DNA of 64,000 nt from Sarocladium kiliense (taxonomy: Eukaryota; Ascomycota; Sordariomycetes; Hypocreales; Sarocladiaceae), in contig JAUZTG010000029.1 of NCBI GenBank assembly GCA_030734395.1, positions 6,758,001-6,822,000 on the forward strand, given 5' to 3'. A program made the position numbers and the translations under genes. The notes beneath the pieces were generated by a model. That model saw nothing but the letters and a program-made list of their open reading frames with translations. It did no database searches and was not told the origin of the DNA. Below, one piece after another: positions 1 through 12,013 of this stretch (the first letter of the stretch is position 1; each line of letters starts with the position of its first letter).

Positions 1-309
1 GTCGAAGACTGGAAACGCCGTGACAACCCTCTGATCCGCCTGCGCAAGTGGATGGAAGCCAAGGGGTGCTGGGACGAGGCCAAGGAGAAAGAGGCACGTG
101 ACAAGTTCAGGAAGGAGATTTTGAAGGGCATCAAGGAGGGCGAGGGCGAGAAGAAGCCGGCGATGAGGACGATGTTTGAGGACATGTATGAGGAGATGAC
201 GCCGGAGTTGAAGGCGCAGATGAGGGAGTTGAGGGAGGTGATTGAGAGGTATCCGGATGAGTATGATTTGAGCGAGTACGATGGAGGGAAGGATAGTTTG
301 AAGGAGTGA
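1..309 (+). CDS. branched-chain 2-oxoacid dehydrogenase E1 alpha subunit, C-terminal end (partial)
   Basis: The open frame enters from the left edge in frame 1 and ends at TGA 307-309, giving the last 102 residues. It reads VEDWKRRDNPLIRLRKWM near the edge, followed by a charged helical tail with the pattern MFEDMYEEMTPELKAQM and a closing YPDEYDLSEYD. This matches the C-terminus of BCKDH E1-alpha, the thiamine-diphosphate subunit that decarboxylates Val/Leu/Ile-derived 2-oxoacids in mitochondria. The ThDP-binding motif and phosphorylation loop lie upstream of the window and cannot be checked. No intron is visible in this part. The identification rests on family knowledge of the tail, which differs from the pyruvate dehydrogenase E1-alpha tail. 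Confidence 0.85.
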   Translation, partial: VEDWKRRDNPLIRLRKWMEAKGCWDEAKEKEARDKFRKEILKGIKEGEGEKKPAMRTMFEDMYEEMTPELKAQMRELREVIERYPDEYDLSEYDGGKDSLKE

Positions 310-2437
310 AGAGGCATAGATGGCGAGCTCGGGCTACAAAATAGAAGAACGATGAAACTTTCAGCTACAGCAGCTACATATCACTTACATGAAGGCACCC
401 AGAAGCATAGGTGACGTGGACTGTGAACCAGCATGCAGCCACGGCAGCTTACACGCCAGAGTTGCATCATGCCCTCCCAGCAGTGAGTGAGCACCCAGGA
501 TCATCCGGATCATTTCCTCAAAAACTCCACATCATGATCGACCGGGTTATAAATCCCAACACTAGTCAACTTGAACCTCTAATATAATTGTGTCAAGGTG
601 TCACGACTATCGATTAGTGTTATTGATGCCGGAAGCGGTGCACTGGGCCATTGGGGTTCATGGTGGGCGATCGGTTGGCCGCTAAGGGAAACATGACGCA
701 GTGAGACCAACAAGGTGCGATACCGGCCAGAGCGTATCTCGCTCTCCCAGCTGTAGGTGAGCCTCGTTGCATGCCTTGCTGTTGATTGTTGAAGACCCGG
801 AGGCCCGAGTCAAGCAAGAAAGACAAACACAAATAATTCCCAGAGCATAGAGAAGCACAGAGAAGCACAGCTGCATGCCGGGAAATGAGTGTATGCAGCC
901 AACCGCCCCGAGTGCTGCACGTTGTATGTGTGTGTCTGTGTCTGAGCTGGACCATGACTTGTACCTTATCCACATGGATCCCGCTTCTTCACCTTTCTGC
1001 GACTGTATTGGCGCGATATCCAGCTCAGTCATCAAGCAACCAAGCCAACCCTTGCCTCTTCCATCCAGCCCATCCATCTGCTTTGCATTACAACCTTTTC
1101 CCGTTTCTGCCTCAACCCCATTCCGAACTACTCAATACCGACTTGACCCCTGCCGCTCTCTCTCTCTCTCTTGCTCTTCGACGACCATCACCAGCGACAC
1201 GCGAGCAGCCATCCATCCATCCAACCCTTGGCGAAACCCTGTTCACGGCTGGCACCCCGCCCCATCGTCACCGCCCGCACTACCCATCGCACACCCCGGC
1301 TGCCCAACACACAACGTACAGCACTGCGATACCATAGCACGAACAACGACGATACGACACGCCACACCCCGACACAATAATCTCCAAACAACTGCCCTCC
1401 TGATGGCGTAGTCCGGGCATGGCAGACCCAAGATCGGCAGCTGATAACGAAGCCCGACTTCCACCGGCGTCCACGACGACAACGACAACGACACGATCAC
1501 GACATCGACCACGAGCAGCGACGACGACCCCTTCTCCTACCACTTCGACGGCCTCGACGACGACAGCTTCTGTTGGTGGACCTCAGCGGTGAGTTGTGAC
1601 TTGTTTTGTTGTTGCTGTTACTTGATAAATCTGGCCTGTCTGTTATTTGGGCCTGCTGCTGCTGCCTGCCTGCCTGCTGTTGGATTGTCGGTCGTTCCTT
1701 CCCTCTCGACTGCCGACCACCAGGTTCCTTCCCCGAAGCCCTGCTCCGTCGCACCTTCCGTCATCGCACCCACAACTTCTTCACGCTGCCTCTGCCTCTG
1801 CTCTCTTCTTTTCTTCGGCCTCACCTTCTCTACCGTCTACCATCTTGACAACCAGTGTTTATGCTCTACGCCTTGACGCTGCATCCCCACCACGGCCTGC
1901 TCTCTCTCCCCGTCGCCCGTCAATCCCACCCTGCTGCTGGCTGCCGTCCGTCACCGACAGCTGCCCACCTTCGTACCGTCGCTCCCAAATATCTATCAGC
2001 AGTGATACGGCCTTCTCTCTCCAAACACTATCACAATCCGGCTTCACTTCACCAAAACCCTCTCCACCGCACCTGTGTTGCAAGCTCCAGCGGCTACCAC
2101 CTTCCCTTCTTCACCTGGCAACATCTCATCGACCGGCTACCTGCCTTGCCTCGATTCGGTCTGCTACAACGCTCTCTTTCTCTCGACATCGACTGCCATT
2201 CATCATACATGCGAACTTCAAACAAAACAAACCCTTCTTGAGCTGTGTTTTGACCCACGCTGGACACAGGTGTTTGGTGACAGAGGCTATAGCAGCAGAA
2301 GCATCACGTTCAGCCCATCCACCTCTTTACCCATTGCATTGATCTTTACTTCTGCCGCTGTCATTCTCACCACTTCAGAACCCCATGACTCCTCCACTTG
2401 ATACCCCACCCCACTGTCACTTCGCTTCTCGTTACTC
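310..2437. other. intergenic region and long pyrimidine-rich leader of the downstream HECT ligase gene
   Basis: There is no convincing gene here. From about 1020 the plus strand becomes strongly C/T-rich, including a (CT)8 run at 1156-1171, as in long 5' leaders of filamentous fungi. Several open frames exist but have composition-driven Ser/Pro/Thr/Cys-rich sequence and no family resemblance. A short open frame beginning ATG 1419 and reaching a good donor (GTGAGT) at 1589 could be an upstream coding or leader exon; see findings. Confidence 0.5.
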
Positions 2438-5400
2438 ATGTCTCCCAGAATCACCAGATCCTCCGCCCGTCAAGCTGCGAGCACCACCGCCGCCTCGCCT
2501 GCTGCTCAAACCACAGCCGGTAACGGGAACCCCGCCCTCGCACCCAACAGTGAGCCGTCGTCACTGCAGGCCTCCGAATTCACGCCCGGTCTCAAGAGGA
2601 AGGCCTCTGTGAACGAGAGGTCCGCCTCTTCGACCTCAAAATCGGGTCCGTCCGCTAGGAAGCACAAGCGGCAGAAGGTCCCCGAACCCGCGGCTACACC
2701 ACTGCCAAACGTCTCGTTGGCTGCCGCCAAGACTCGTCGAAAAGAACAAAAACCATCGGCTGCAATGGAGAACCAAGAGTAAGTCAAAATATGAGTCAAG
2801 CGAGCCAGTCGCTTGTTGCACAATGTGGGCTTTGGGTCGTACAATGGCTAACCCCACCATCCAGAGGCATGGCTGGCTCAACGAGCACAAATGAGAACAC
2901 CTCTCACTCCGCTTCTTCTAGCCGAAAGTCGAGTCGAAGCAAACGTGCCACGACAAACAATGGTTCAGGTATTCTCAATTTTGGCACCCCTGCCTATATC
3001 TCAAGCATATTTGGACTCCCTTGCTGACATATGCCACTTTCTAGAACCCGGCTCGTCATCTTCCCTGCGTCGATCGAAGCGATCCAGTACAAACTCGGCC
3101 GATCAAGACACAGCCATGACGGGCATGGATGAGCGGAGAGATCCCGGTCCACCACCTCCTCCACCCATCAGCGACCCGATTGAACAAGATAGTGACGACG
3201 ACAGTGACGATGTGGACAGAGAACTCGGGGATCGACCGTTCGATGAGGATGACGAGGACGACGATGAAGACGATCCTTTTGGCGGTTTCGGCGGCCCTGG
3301 TGGTCCAATGGCTGGCATCTCCCACACTTTGAGAGCCCTCTCCGGCATGATGTCTGGTATTTCGACTCGACTGCGGGAGCTTCTCAACAATCTTCGTCAA
3401 GACGACCTATCCGTACAGCTGATTGCTCTTCAGGAGCTGTCGGAGCTTCTGCTGGTGTCCAATGAGGATAACCTCTCTGGGCACTTTTCGCCAGATGCCT
3501 TCGTTAAGGAGCTTGTGCAGCTGATGAACAAGGAGGAGAGCCCTGAAGTCATGCTACTGGCCTGCCGCTGCTTGGCCAACCTCATGGAAGCGTTACCAGC
3601 TAGCGTTGCCAATGTTGTCTACGGCAACGCCGTTCCAGTTCTCTGTCAAAAGCTCCTGGAAATCTCATTCATCGACTTGGCTGAGCAGGCTTTGAGCACA
3701 CTAGAAAAGATCTCGTTGGAGTACCCCGGCAGCATCGTTCGCGAGGGTGGTCTGACTGCATGTCTCTCCTATCTTGACTTTTTCGCCACGAGCACGCAGA
3801 GGACAGCCGTGACTACGGCCGCAAATTGCTGTCGCAACATTCCCGAGGACTCGTTCCCTGTGGTCCGCGACGTTATGCCCACCCTTCTCAACGTTCTCAA
3901 TAGCAACGATCAGAGAGTGGTGGAACAGGCTGCTCTTTGCGTGTCGGGCATCGTCGAAAGCTTCAAATACCACCCATCCAAATTGGAGGAGCTGGTTAGC
4001 GTCGACTTGCTTCGTGCGGTACTGCGTCTGCTGGTCCCTGGTACGACCAACTTGATCAGCTCCAGCATTCACACACAATTCTTGCGGGTGCTGGCTTTCA
4101 GCGCTCGCGCAAGTCCTCGACTCTCTGCAGAGCTATTCAAGCTCAACGTTGTTGAGACTCTCTATCAGATCTTGACTGGCGTCTCTCCTCCGTCAGGAAC
4201 CGAAGATGTTGCATCGAAACTTGACAGTGTCATTGTCATGCAAGCTTTGATCCATCGCCCTCGAGAGCAGATCATTGAGACCTTAAATGCCATCTGTGAG
4301 CTGCTACCGAGTTTGCCAAAGGAGGTTGACCCGGCTTTCAGCGATTATATTGAGCTGCAGGGCGATCCGGACCTTATGGCCATTCACCCCGGCGGTCGGA
4401 GCCGCCGAACCCAGAATGACAAGCGCATTGAGCTATTGAAGGAGTGCAAAGACGAGGTTCGCCGCTTTGCGCTCATCATCTTCCCTACCTTGACCGATGC
4501 CTTCTCCAGCACCGTTAACCTTACGGTTCGTCAGAAGGTTTTGACCGCTCAGCTCAAGATGTTGTCCAATCTTGATGAGAAGATCCTGTCAGAGGCGCTT
4601 ATCTCCGTGCCCTACGCTTCTTTCCTTGCATCTATTCTATCACAGCAAGATCATCCATCTCTAGTGATGCTTGGACTGCAGGCTACGGAGCTGCTTCTGA
4701 GCCGACTTGACAATATCTACCGCTACCAGTTCTATCGTGAAGGAGTCATCAACGAGATCACAAAGCTGGCTACGGAGGAGGATCCCGCCTCAGGAGCTGG
4801 CGCTCTCCATGACGATGATGACGACGATGACGATGAAGAAGACGAAGATCGTGTTCATATTGAAGATGAATCGGGGGGCGACGACGATCACTCGATCCGT
4901 GATCCAGATGATGAAGATGCAGACGATCATGATGCGAATGACCGCGAGCGCAGCATTTCCGAGGACCAAGGAGATGGCGAGAATGAGAACGATGACGAGG
5001 ATCATGACGATGAAGACCACGAGCCAGTAATTCATGCCGACGAGATGTCCCCGGTTAGCTCCCAGGGATCTACTATGTCTCTCGACGTCCCGTCACATCA
5101 CTTGTCGGCACCGCGCTCCATGCGATCCCGGATCAAGAGCACTGCACAAAAGTTTCTTGAGACACATGACCAGGAAGGCCATGGGAAGGCTATGAAGGAG
5201 AAGGCCACGGCCATCCTGGACACACTCACCTCTCTGGCAGGAGAACTCGAGGCTTGCTACTTGAAAGGAAATGCATCAAGCCCGTCTTCCAACCAGGGCA
5301 AGGTTCTTTTCACAAAACTTGCATCATACTTTGACACCGATGTGCTTGAAAGTGTCACCAGCGCCGAGCTCCTGGCTTCTGGCCTCGTCAGGGTGTTACT

Positions 5401-8400
5401 GGAAGTGTTCAGCAACCCAGACGAGGCGTTGGCTCGCAGTGCTCAGTCGACGTTCCTTGAAGTTTTCATGAGCTACATGGTCAAGTCGAAGCCCAAGACG
5501 GCCACTGCGGACTCCCCTACAACCCCGTTCAGTGTCATGATTCACAAACTTCAGGATTTGCTCAGTAGGTCAGAGCATTTCGAAGTCATGACTGTGCATC
5601 AGAATGCATTCGATGGAAACAGGAGCAGTCCAGCGTCAATGCTCGGCAAGCAAATCAGGCTGCGTCTTGTCGCTGATGACGACTCTGAAATTCCTCGATC
5701 CTATCGCAACATCATGGTTTCGATCCATGCGATTGCTACCTTCAAATCTCTTGATGACTACTTGCGACCCAGGATTAGCCTGAGTGAGCGTCCTAGAGGA
5801 GCGAACAGACGTGATGGCCTGTCACGAGCTCTGGCGGCAATGGCTGGAACAGCCGGCATGTCGCTTGGCAATGTTGCAGCAGCTCGCGCCGCAGCAGATC
5901 GTCTGGCCGAACAGTATGGTCATCGTGCAGGACCGCCACCACCCCCTGCAGCGCCGACACCTTCCACATCGCGGTCGGCGCGCAGGTCAAAGAGCCGTTC
6001 TGCTCCCCAACCGGAAACACCTGTGGGTTCCGAACAGCCAGCAGGTTCCTCTCGCGAGAAAGCTGTGCTTAGAAGGTCGTCTCGGCGCCATGGATCCTCA
6101 GGTGGCGAAGCGCAGCTTCCGTCGCGACCTCCACCCACCGAGGATGATGAACCGTCGAACACGCTCGAATGCGCAGATGAGAAGCAAATGAGCGATGAAG
6201 AAGACGACCCCGCAGACACCAGTGCTCTTGATGCTATCGTTGGATCTTTGGACGAAGATATGAAGGAGGAGTCCACTCCTGATCCATCGGCAGTGAACAT
6301 GGAAGTTGCAACAGGTGGAAATGTCACAGCACGCAAGGAAGATGGCACCAGAGTACCTACACCCGGAGGCTCTGCCATGTCTGGACGGACCAAGCTTCCC
6401 ATGCCCGGTCAGGGAACGCCGACACCGGCCACATCCTCCAGCCGGCCGCTGTCTTATTCCTCAGCTCTCCAAGCTGTTCCAAAGGACTGGCACATCGAGT
6501 TCAGCGTTGACTCCAAGGTCATTCCCAACGAGACTACGATCTATCGTGCTGTGCATTCCTCAGCAGCCCAGGGCGAGGACCAGCTGACCCGAAGCATCTG
6601 GTCCAACACGCACCCGATCAAGTTCAGACGGGTTGCTGGGCCGCCGCCTGCTGAGCCGCTCGCGTTCAACGCCCACCCTGATTCCGAATCTGAAACAGAG
6701 GGCGGTATCCCACCGTCTTTGGCCAAGCATCCATCCACGGCTGCAATCTTACGTCTTCTCAAGATCTTGCACGACCTCAACGCGAACACCGAAGATGTTC
6801 TCATGGACCAAAGGACGAGCATGCTCGACGTCCATATCGAGCCGCTTTCTCAGTTCGTCAATACGAAGCTCACGGCGAAGCTCAATCGCCAGCTCGAGGA
6901 GCCACTGATTGTTGCAAGCAATTGTCTGCCTAGCTGGTCGGAGGATCTGGCGCGCCTCTATCCGTTCCTCTTCCCGTTCGAGACGCGCCATCTTTTCCTG
7001 CAGTCTACGTCTTTCGGTTATGCGCGATCAATGGCGAGATGGCAAAATGCGCAGGCCTCAGACGATAATCGTCGTGATCGTAACAACGACCGACCTTTCT
7101 TAGGACGACTTCAGCGCCAGAAGGTTAGGATCTCGCGTACCAAGATCCTTGAATCGGCACTGAAGGTTATGGATCTTTACGGAGCATCGCAGAGCATCCT
7201 CGAAGTCGAGTACTTCGAGGAGGTTGGCACAGGTCTCGGCCCAACTCTCGAGTTTTACTCGACCGTGTCTAAGGAATTCTCCAAGAAGAAGCTCAAGTTG
7301 TGGCGTGAGATGGACTCTACTGGCTCGGACGAATTTGTTAGTGCCCAGAATGGCCTCTTCCCTCGCCCACTAAGCGATGAGGAAGCCACTACCCCCAACG
7401 GAGAGCGGATTCTTCACCTCTTCAAGATGCTGGGCAAATTCGTTGCACGGTCCATGCTTGACTCTCGTATCATTGATTTACACTTCAGCCCCATCTTCTT
7501 CCGAATCGGGGAGACAGCCGCAAGTGGCATCAAGCCCTCCTTGGGTGCAGTCAAAATCGTTGATCCTGGATTGGCTCGCTCGTTGAAGACGATCAAGAAA
7601 TTCGCCATTGCCAAGAAGGAGATTGACGAGGACCCGAACCGCACTGCCGCGCAGAAGGTGACTGACACCGAGAACATTGTGATTGACAACGTTCGACTCG
7701 ATGACCTCTGCTTGGACTTCACACTCCCTGGCTACCCGAACATTGAGCTCCAGCCTAATGGTTCGCACGAACGGGTTACCATCGAGAATGTGGACGTCTA
7801 CCTGCAGAAGGTCATTGATATGACCCTGGGAGGTGGTGTGCGCAGGCAAGTCGATGCCTTCCGCGCTGGATTTTCGCAGGTCTTCCCCTACTCTGCTCTG
7901 AGTGCCTTTACCCCGGACGAACTTGTCAATTTGTTTGGTCGTGTGGAAGAAGACTGGTCTATTGAGAGTAAGTCCCCCCTTTGAGTTCAATTCCTTGGCA
8001 ATTCACTAACATGCAATCAGCACTTTTGGACTCAATCAAGGCGGACCATGGCTACAATATGGACAGCAAGACTGTGAGGAATTTGCTCCAGACGATGAGC
8101 GACTTCGAGCCAGCACAGCGCCGCGAGTTCCTGCAGTTCATCACCGGCAGTCCCAAACTTCCTATTGGAGGTACGTTGATCTCTTGTATGAATTGTCAAG
8201 TAATTACTAACTCCTTTCTCCAGGCTTCAAGAGCCTTACACCGATGTTCACTGTGGTGTGCAAGCCAAGCGAGCACCCATACACGTCAGACGACTACCTG
8301 CCTAGCGTCATGACTTGTGTCAACTACCTAAAGCTTCCAAACTATACTACGGCTGAGGTCATGAAGAAGCAGCTATATACTGCCATGAAGGAGGGACAGG

Positions 8401-8420
8401 GCGCATTCCACCTGTCGTAA
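2438..8420 (+). CDS. ufd4: HECT-type E3 ubiquitin ligase, UFD4/TRIP12 family
   Basis: Exons 2438-2778, 2865-2968, 3045-7967, 8021-8170 and 8224-8420 give 1904 residues; every junction is GT-AG and keeps phase. The N-terminus begins MSPRITRSSARQAA and is basic and disordered. Helical armadillo-like repeats span about residues 250-520. An Asp/Glu-rich stretch lies near 737-800 and a second disordered region near 980-1160. The HECT domain fills about 1490-1904. The catalytic thioester Cys is C1871 in LPSVMTCVNYLKLP, and the protein ends AFHLS as UFD4 and TRIP12 do. The family polyubiquitinates ubiquitin-fusion and N-degron substrates. The start is the first ATG giving a conserved-looking N-terminus; an extra upstream exon is possible. 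It is convergent with the next gene. Confidence 0.95.
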
Positions 8421-8908
8421 GATTTGCGGCAGCTCATGAAGCAGCGGCCGGAGGAGGAGAAATGATATGACCAGCAATGCACTATGGCCACAGATGGCCC
8501 AATGACTAAGATAGACGGTTTCAGTTTTGTGTCTCGCCACGTCGAGACTAATATCACCAGAGGTTGGTTCATGACGGCGTCAAGGGGTCTAGGGATCGGG
8601 GTTCTGCATACCCTGTCGTAGCATAACTTCAGACTTTGTGAACTGGACACATTTGTGCATTGTTATATGAGACTATGGAGGTCGTTTGATGCAATGAATT
8701 GATGCCGTACGCTGTGAATCTAACTGGACTCAATCAAAGGCGTCATGTCGATGAGCCATGTCTAACAATACCCAAACGCCGGCTATACATGACTGATGTG
8801 CATGTCGTGGGAAGACGTAAAGCAAATGCAATGCATGACTTCGTACAAGTACTCGTATCCCCCTGACCTCGCGCAGCTCAGATAACCCCTGATCATCATC
8901 CAAGTATC
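8421..8908. other. convergent intergenic region
   Basis: This separates the 3' ends of the HECT ligase gene (plus) and the following minus-strand gene, and presumably holds both 3' untranslated regions. I see no gene, repeat or structural RNA in it. Confidence 0.6.
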
Positions 8909-11476
8909 TCACTCTCTCCTCGTCTCTTCCATGCCCTGATCATCATCATCATCCTCTCTCAACAGACTGTCAGACAGCATCTGGCTCTTACTCAGCAACT
9001 GAGAAGAAGAGCCTAATGCCACCAGGAGATGTGGCGCAATGGGCGAAGGGGCGCTGTAGTCTTGGAAGACGAGGGAGCTGCTGCTTGGGATGGGGAGGGG
9101 GTTATCGCTGTCGTTTGTGATTACTTCGGTGGATTTTGGGTTGGTGAAGGATGGGGGAGGAAGAGGTGTGGTGTTTGTGGGTTTTCGTGGGGAGGGTTTG
9201 ATGGGAGAGGGGGTTGAACATTGGGAGGCGGTTGTTGCCTGGGAGGGACGGATTGTTTGTGCGGCTGCTTCGGTGGCGGTGCGAGCGGTTGGATGGTGAG
9301 AGGGTCGAGGTGTTGGTTGGTAGTCCTCTGGTGTTGAGGGGACGAGGATCTGTTCGGACTGGAATTGCGTGGAGTGGGCGATGTCGCTTTGGAGTTGGGC
9401 TTCTACCTCCTGGGAGACGGTCAAGCCGGGGCCAGAGGCGGTGCTGCCCTGGGTTCTAGACGGGGGAGCAACGGCTTTGGTTGGCGTTTTGTGGTCTTCA
9501 AGGGGGTCGGATTGGGGTTCTTCATCAAAGGGGTTGTCCGGGAAGAGAGTGCGTGCAATGTTCCAGAGCATGCCTGAGGCGATGGATGGGGGCATGTAGC
9601 CGCATCTTGTAATCTTTCTGCAGAAGACGTGCTCGATGGCGAGTTCGGTCTCGTCGAGGGGGTTGTTGAGTTCGTAGACTTGAGGGAGAGGGTATTCCCA
9701 GGTCTCTGTGGTTCCTTGGTGGTGGTGGTGGTGGTGGTGGTGGATAGGGTCGTCCAGACTGGCACCGTATTTGATCTCCGTGCCGTCCCAGAACCAGAAA
9801 CGTACGACGGTGTTGATCATACGGAAGGGGAGGGTGAGGGAGAGTTTGTGACCGGTTGTGATGAGGGTGAGGTCCGAGGGGGAGAGGGGGAGGATGGCGT
9901 CGGTGCGGTGGGCGGCGATGGGGAAGCTTTGGACGAGGGAGGTGGGGAGGCGTTGGGATTCGAAGGGTTGTGTTGAGGCGGGGGGAGGGGGCAGAGGTTT
10001 GCGGAGGGGTTTGAAAGGTGGTGATGGGGTTGATGGTGGTCGAGGGAGGGTGTCGGCTGGGCTGGTGTTGGTGGTTTGAGGGCGAGGAGTGCTGCGTCGG
10101 AGTGGTGGTGATGATGTGATTGTCGTTTCGTGTGTTGACGTCTCCTGAACGGCCATCTGGTCCATTATGAACTGCGTCTCTTCGCCAGCAGGGAATGTTT
10201 CTTGCTGCTGGTCTTCAACCTGCTCCTCTGCTTCTTCTTCTTCCTCGAAGTCCTCGTTTTCTTCCTCGGAGTCGGGGATCTCCATCCTCCCATCCGCTAT
10301 GACGACGACCTTCTTCGGCGAGCTTTTCAAGGGCGAGGCAGATGAGATCCGGACTCTCTTCACCGATGATGCCTTGTTTGCGCCTTGACTACCTGAGCTG
10401 CGCTTTGGTCTTGGTGTTTCACGAGGTGTCGAAGATGCAACCTCAGCAACCATTTCGCCCAGTTCGATTTCCTGAGATCCCCTTTCCGCCATGCTCTTAG
10501 AAGGAGTTGAAATAAGACTCTCTGTAGCATACGAATCTTCCACCACCAGCTTCCTCCTCACTGGGGTCCCCGTCACAGGCGTCGGTCCAGCATTCACACT
10601 CGGCTCGTCCACCCTCTTCACTCTCCTCGCAGCCACAGCCGAAGAGGGCGACATTTGCGTGGCATTAGGCGCTCCGTATCGTTCGAGCATCATTCCAGAC
10701 AACGGTGTGACCTGCTGGCTTGAGGAGGGAACTTCGGTCCGGATGGGTTTGGTGGGTGTTTGGGGGATGATGGACTCTTGACGGGGGCGAGGTGGCTGTT
10801 TGGAAGGCGAAGACGATGGAATGGTGTGGTTCTCTGGTTCATTGCTTAGCCAGGCGTCGAAGCCGTCGTTGGCGGTGGGTTCGTCGTCGGAGTCGAGGAC
10901 GAGAAGGGGATGGTCTCGACCCATGAATTGGGTGAGGGTCTGGGTGTGGTATCTCGAGCTGGGGATATCGCCCAGAGTTCTCCGTCTTGCCTTTCTGTCC
11001 AATGGTTCATCCTCATCCTCATCCTCATCTTTGAGACGGTTCACTTCGCCGTCTCCGAGTGTTCTCCTCCTCTTCTCTCCCTCGATCTTTGTGTCGTTCT
11101 TTCGTTTCCTTCGTCGACTCGACACGGGTGGCTCGTCATCGTCACTTTCCTCCTCTTTCTTGGCCCTCTTTGGCCGTCGGTTCTCCTTCGCAGGGTCTCT
11201 CTGCATCTCTTCTGCCTCGCTTTCCTCAAAGTCCAGTCCTTCGTAGCCTTCTTCGAAGCTTGATTGCACGAAGCCCAGCTGAGTCAAGGTTTCCTGCTTG
11301 AGCTTCAAGGCTGCAGCTGCTGAGAGCTTCGTCTCGTCTCCATCGTGGCTGTGATCCCGGGGAGGTCGAACAATCTTCCTTCGTGCTGGGAATTGGACTT
11401 GCTGAAGAGACGGCGAGGAGTTGTAGACTCGGCTGGAAGGCGGTGAAGCGCCCCGGGAGCGTGTCTCTGGTGCCAT
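8909..11476 (-). CDS. large low-complexity protein of unknown function, probably nuclear
   Basis: A single uninterrupted frame of 855 codons starts at ATG 11476 (MAPETRSRGASPPSSRVYNS) and ends TGA 8909-8911. Most of it is predicted disordered by eye: Ser/Pro/Thr-rich with Lys/Arg clusters such as RRPKRAKK and RRRKRKND that look like nuclear localisation signals, and acidic runs near residues 395-410. A more ordered, hydrophobic patch lies at about residues 530-645, reading TGHKLSLTLPFRMINTVVRF and, further on, IEHVFCRKITRCGYMPPSI; it is interrupted by a run of eight His. I do not recognise the family. A chromatin or DNA-associated role would be a guess from the basic motifs alone. Tandem with and downstream of Sec3. 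Confidence 0.75.
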   Translation of the reverse strand: MAPETRSRGASPPSSRVYNSSPSLQQVQFPARRKIVRPPRDHSHDGDETKLSAAAALKLKQETLTQLGFVQSSFEEGYEGLDFEESEAEEMQRDPAKENRRPKRAKKEEESDDDEPPVSSRRRKRKNDTKIEGEKRRRTLGDGEVNRLKDEDEDEDEPLDRKARRRTLGDIPSSRYHTQTLTQFMGRDHPLLVLDSDDEPTANDGFDAWLSNEPENHTIPSSSPSKQPPRPRQESIIPQTPTKPIRTEVPSSSQQVTPLSGMMLERYGAPNATQMSPSSAVAARRVKRVDEPSVNAGPTPVTGTPVRRKLVVEDSYATESLISTPSKSMAERGSQEIELGEMVAEVASSTPRETPRPKRSSGSQGANKASSVKRVRISSASPLKSSPKKVVVIADGRMEIPDSEEENEDFEEEEEAEEQVEDQQQETFPAGEETQFIMDQMAVQETSTHETTITSSPPLRRSTPRPQTTNTSPADTLPRPPSTPSPPFKPLRKPLPPPPASTQPFESQRLPTSLVQSFPIAAHRTDAILPLSPSDLTLITTGHKLSLTLPFRMINTVVRFWFWDGTEIKYGASLDDPIHHHHHHHHQGTTETWEYPLPQVYELNNPLDETELAIEHVFCRKITRCGYMPPSIASGMLWNIARTLFPDNPFDEEPQSDPLEDHKTPTKAVAPPSRTQGSTASGPGLTVSQEVEAQLQSDIAHSTQFQSEQILVPSTPEDYQPTPRPSHHPTARTATEAAAQTIRPSQATTASQCSTPSPIKPSPRKPTNTTPLPPPSFTNPKSTEVITNDSDNPLPIPSSSSLVFQDYSAPSPIAPHLLVALGSSSQLLSKSQMLSDSLLREDDDDDQGMEETRRE
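9718..9743. repeat. (GGT)8 trinucleotide repeat inside a coding region
   Basis: Eight tandem GGT units on the plus strand, read on the minus strand as CAC codons, encode the eight-His run in the 855-residue protein. The repeat is in frame, so length changes by whole units alter only the number of His residues. Confidence 0.9.
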
Positions 11477-12013
11477 GGTCGAGACGATGGCTGCAAGAAG
11501 AGGTCCGTTATGGTTGGTCTCGCATGATTGTTCACGATGCCTGCGACTTGACCTTGACCGTTATGTTTGCCTTGGTTTCTAGGCTGCACGGAGTGGTGGC
11601 GAACAGTGAGGTTGGTTGAGGTGGGTAAGCTGCCTGCCTGGTGGTGCTGGGGGGTCCAACGCGTCGCGTGTTTCGGAGACGCGTCTCACTATAAATATGA
11701 CGTACAGGCTGCTTCAGTCTCAATCTGCCTCACCAATGATTGTTTAAGCTGTTTTCGTCAATTAAATATTCAAGGCAGTCGAAATTGCTCACAGTAGAAT
11801 GACACAAAGTTAAGACAGACACACGGTGCAGGTGCAGGTGCAGTTCAACATGCTGTGTCTTTCATTGAAAAGAGGCTCTTCACACTTACAACACCCAGCA
11901 TCATATCTCATCATCATACAGCCAACCACCAGGCAAAAGTATCACCCTCTTGTCTCGACTTTTCCCTTCCCTTCGCTTAAATACCCATTCAGACAAGCCT
12001 CCCAAACGCATGC
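11477..12013. other. intergenic region between two tandem minus-strand genes
   Basis: This contains the promoter side of the 855-residue gene and the 3' end of Sec3. No gene is supported; the short open frames lack composition or family support. Confidence 0.5.

Noticed and set aside
875..1411. 178-codon plus-strand open frame
   Set aside because: Ser/Pro/Thr/His composition follows the C/T-rich leader; overlapping frames are equally open and there is no family resemblance.
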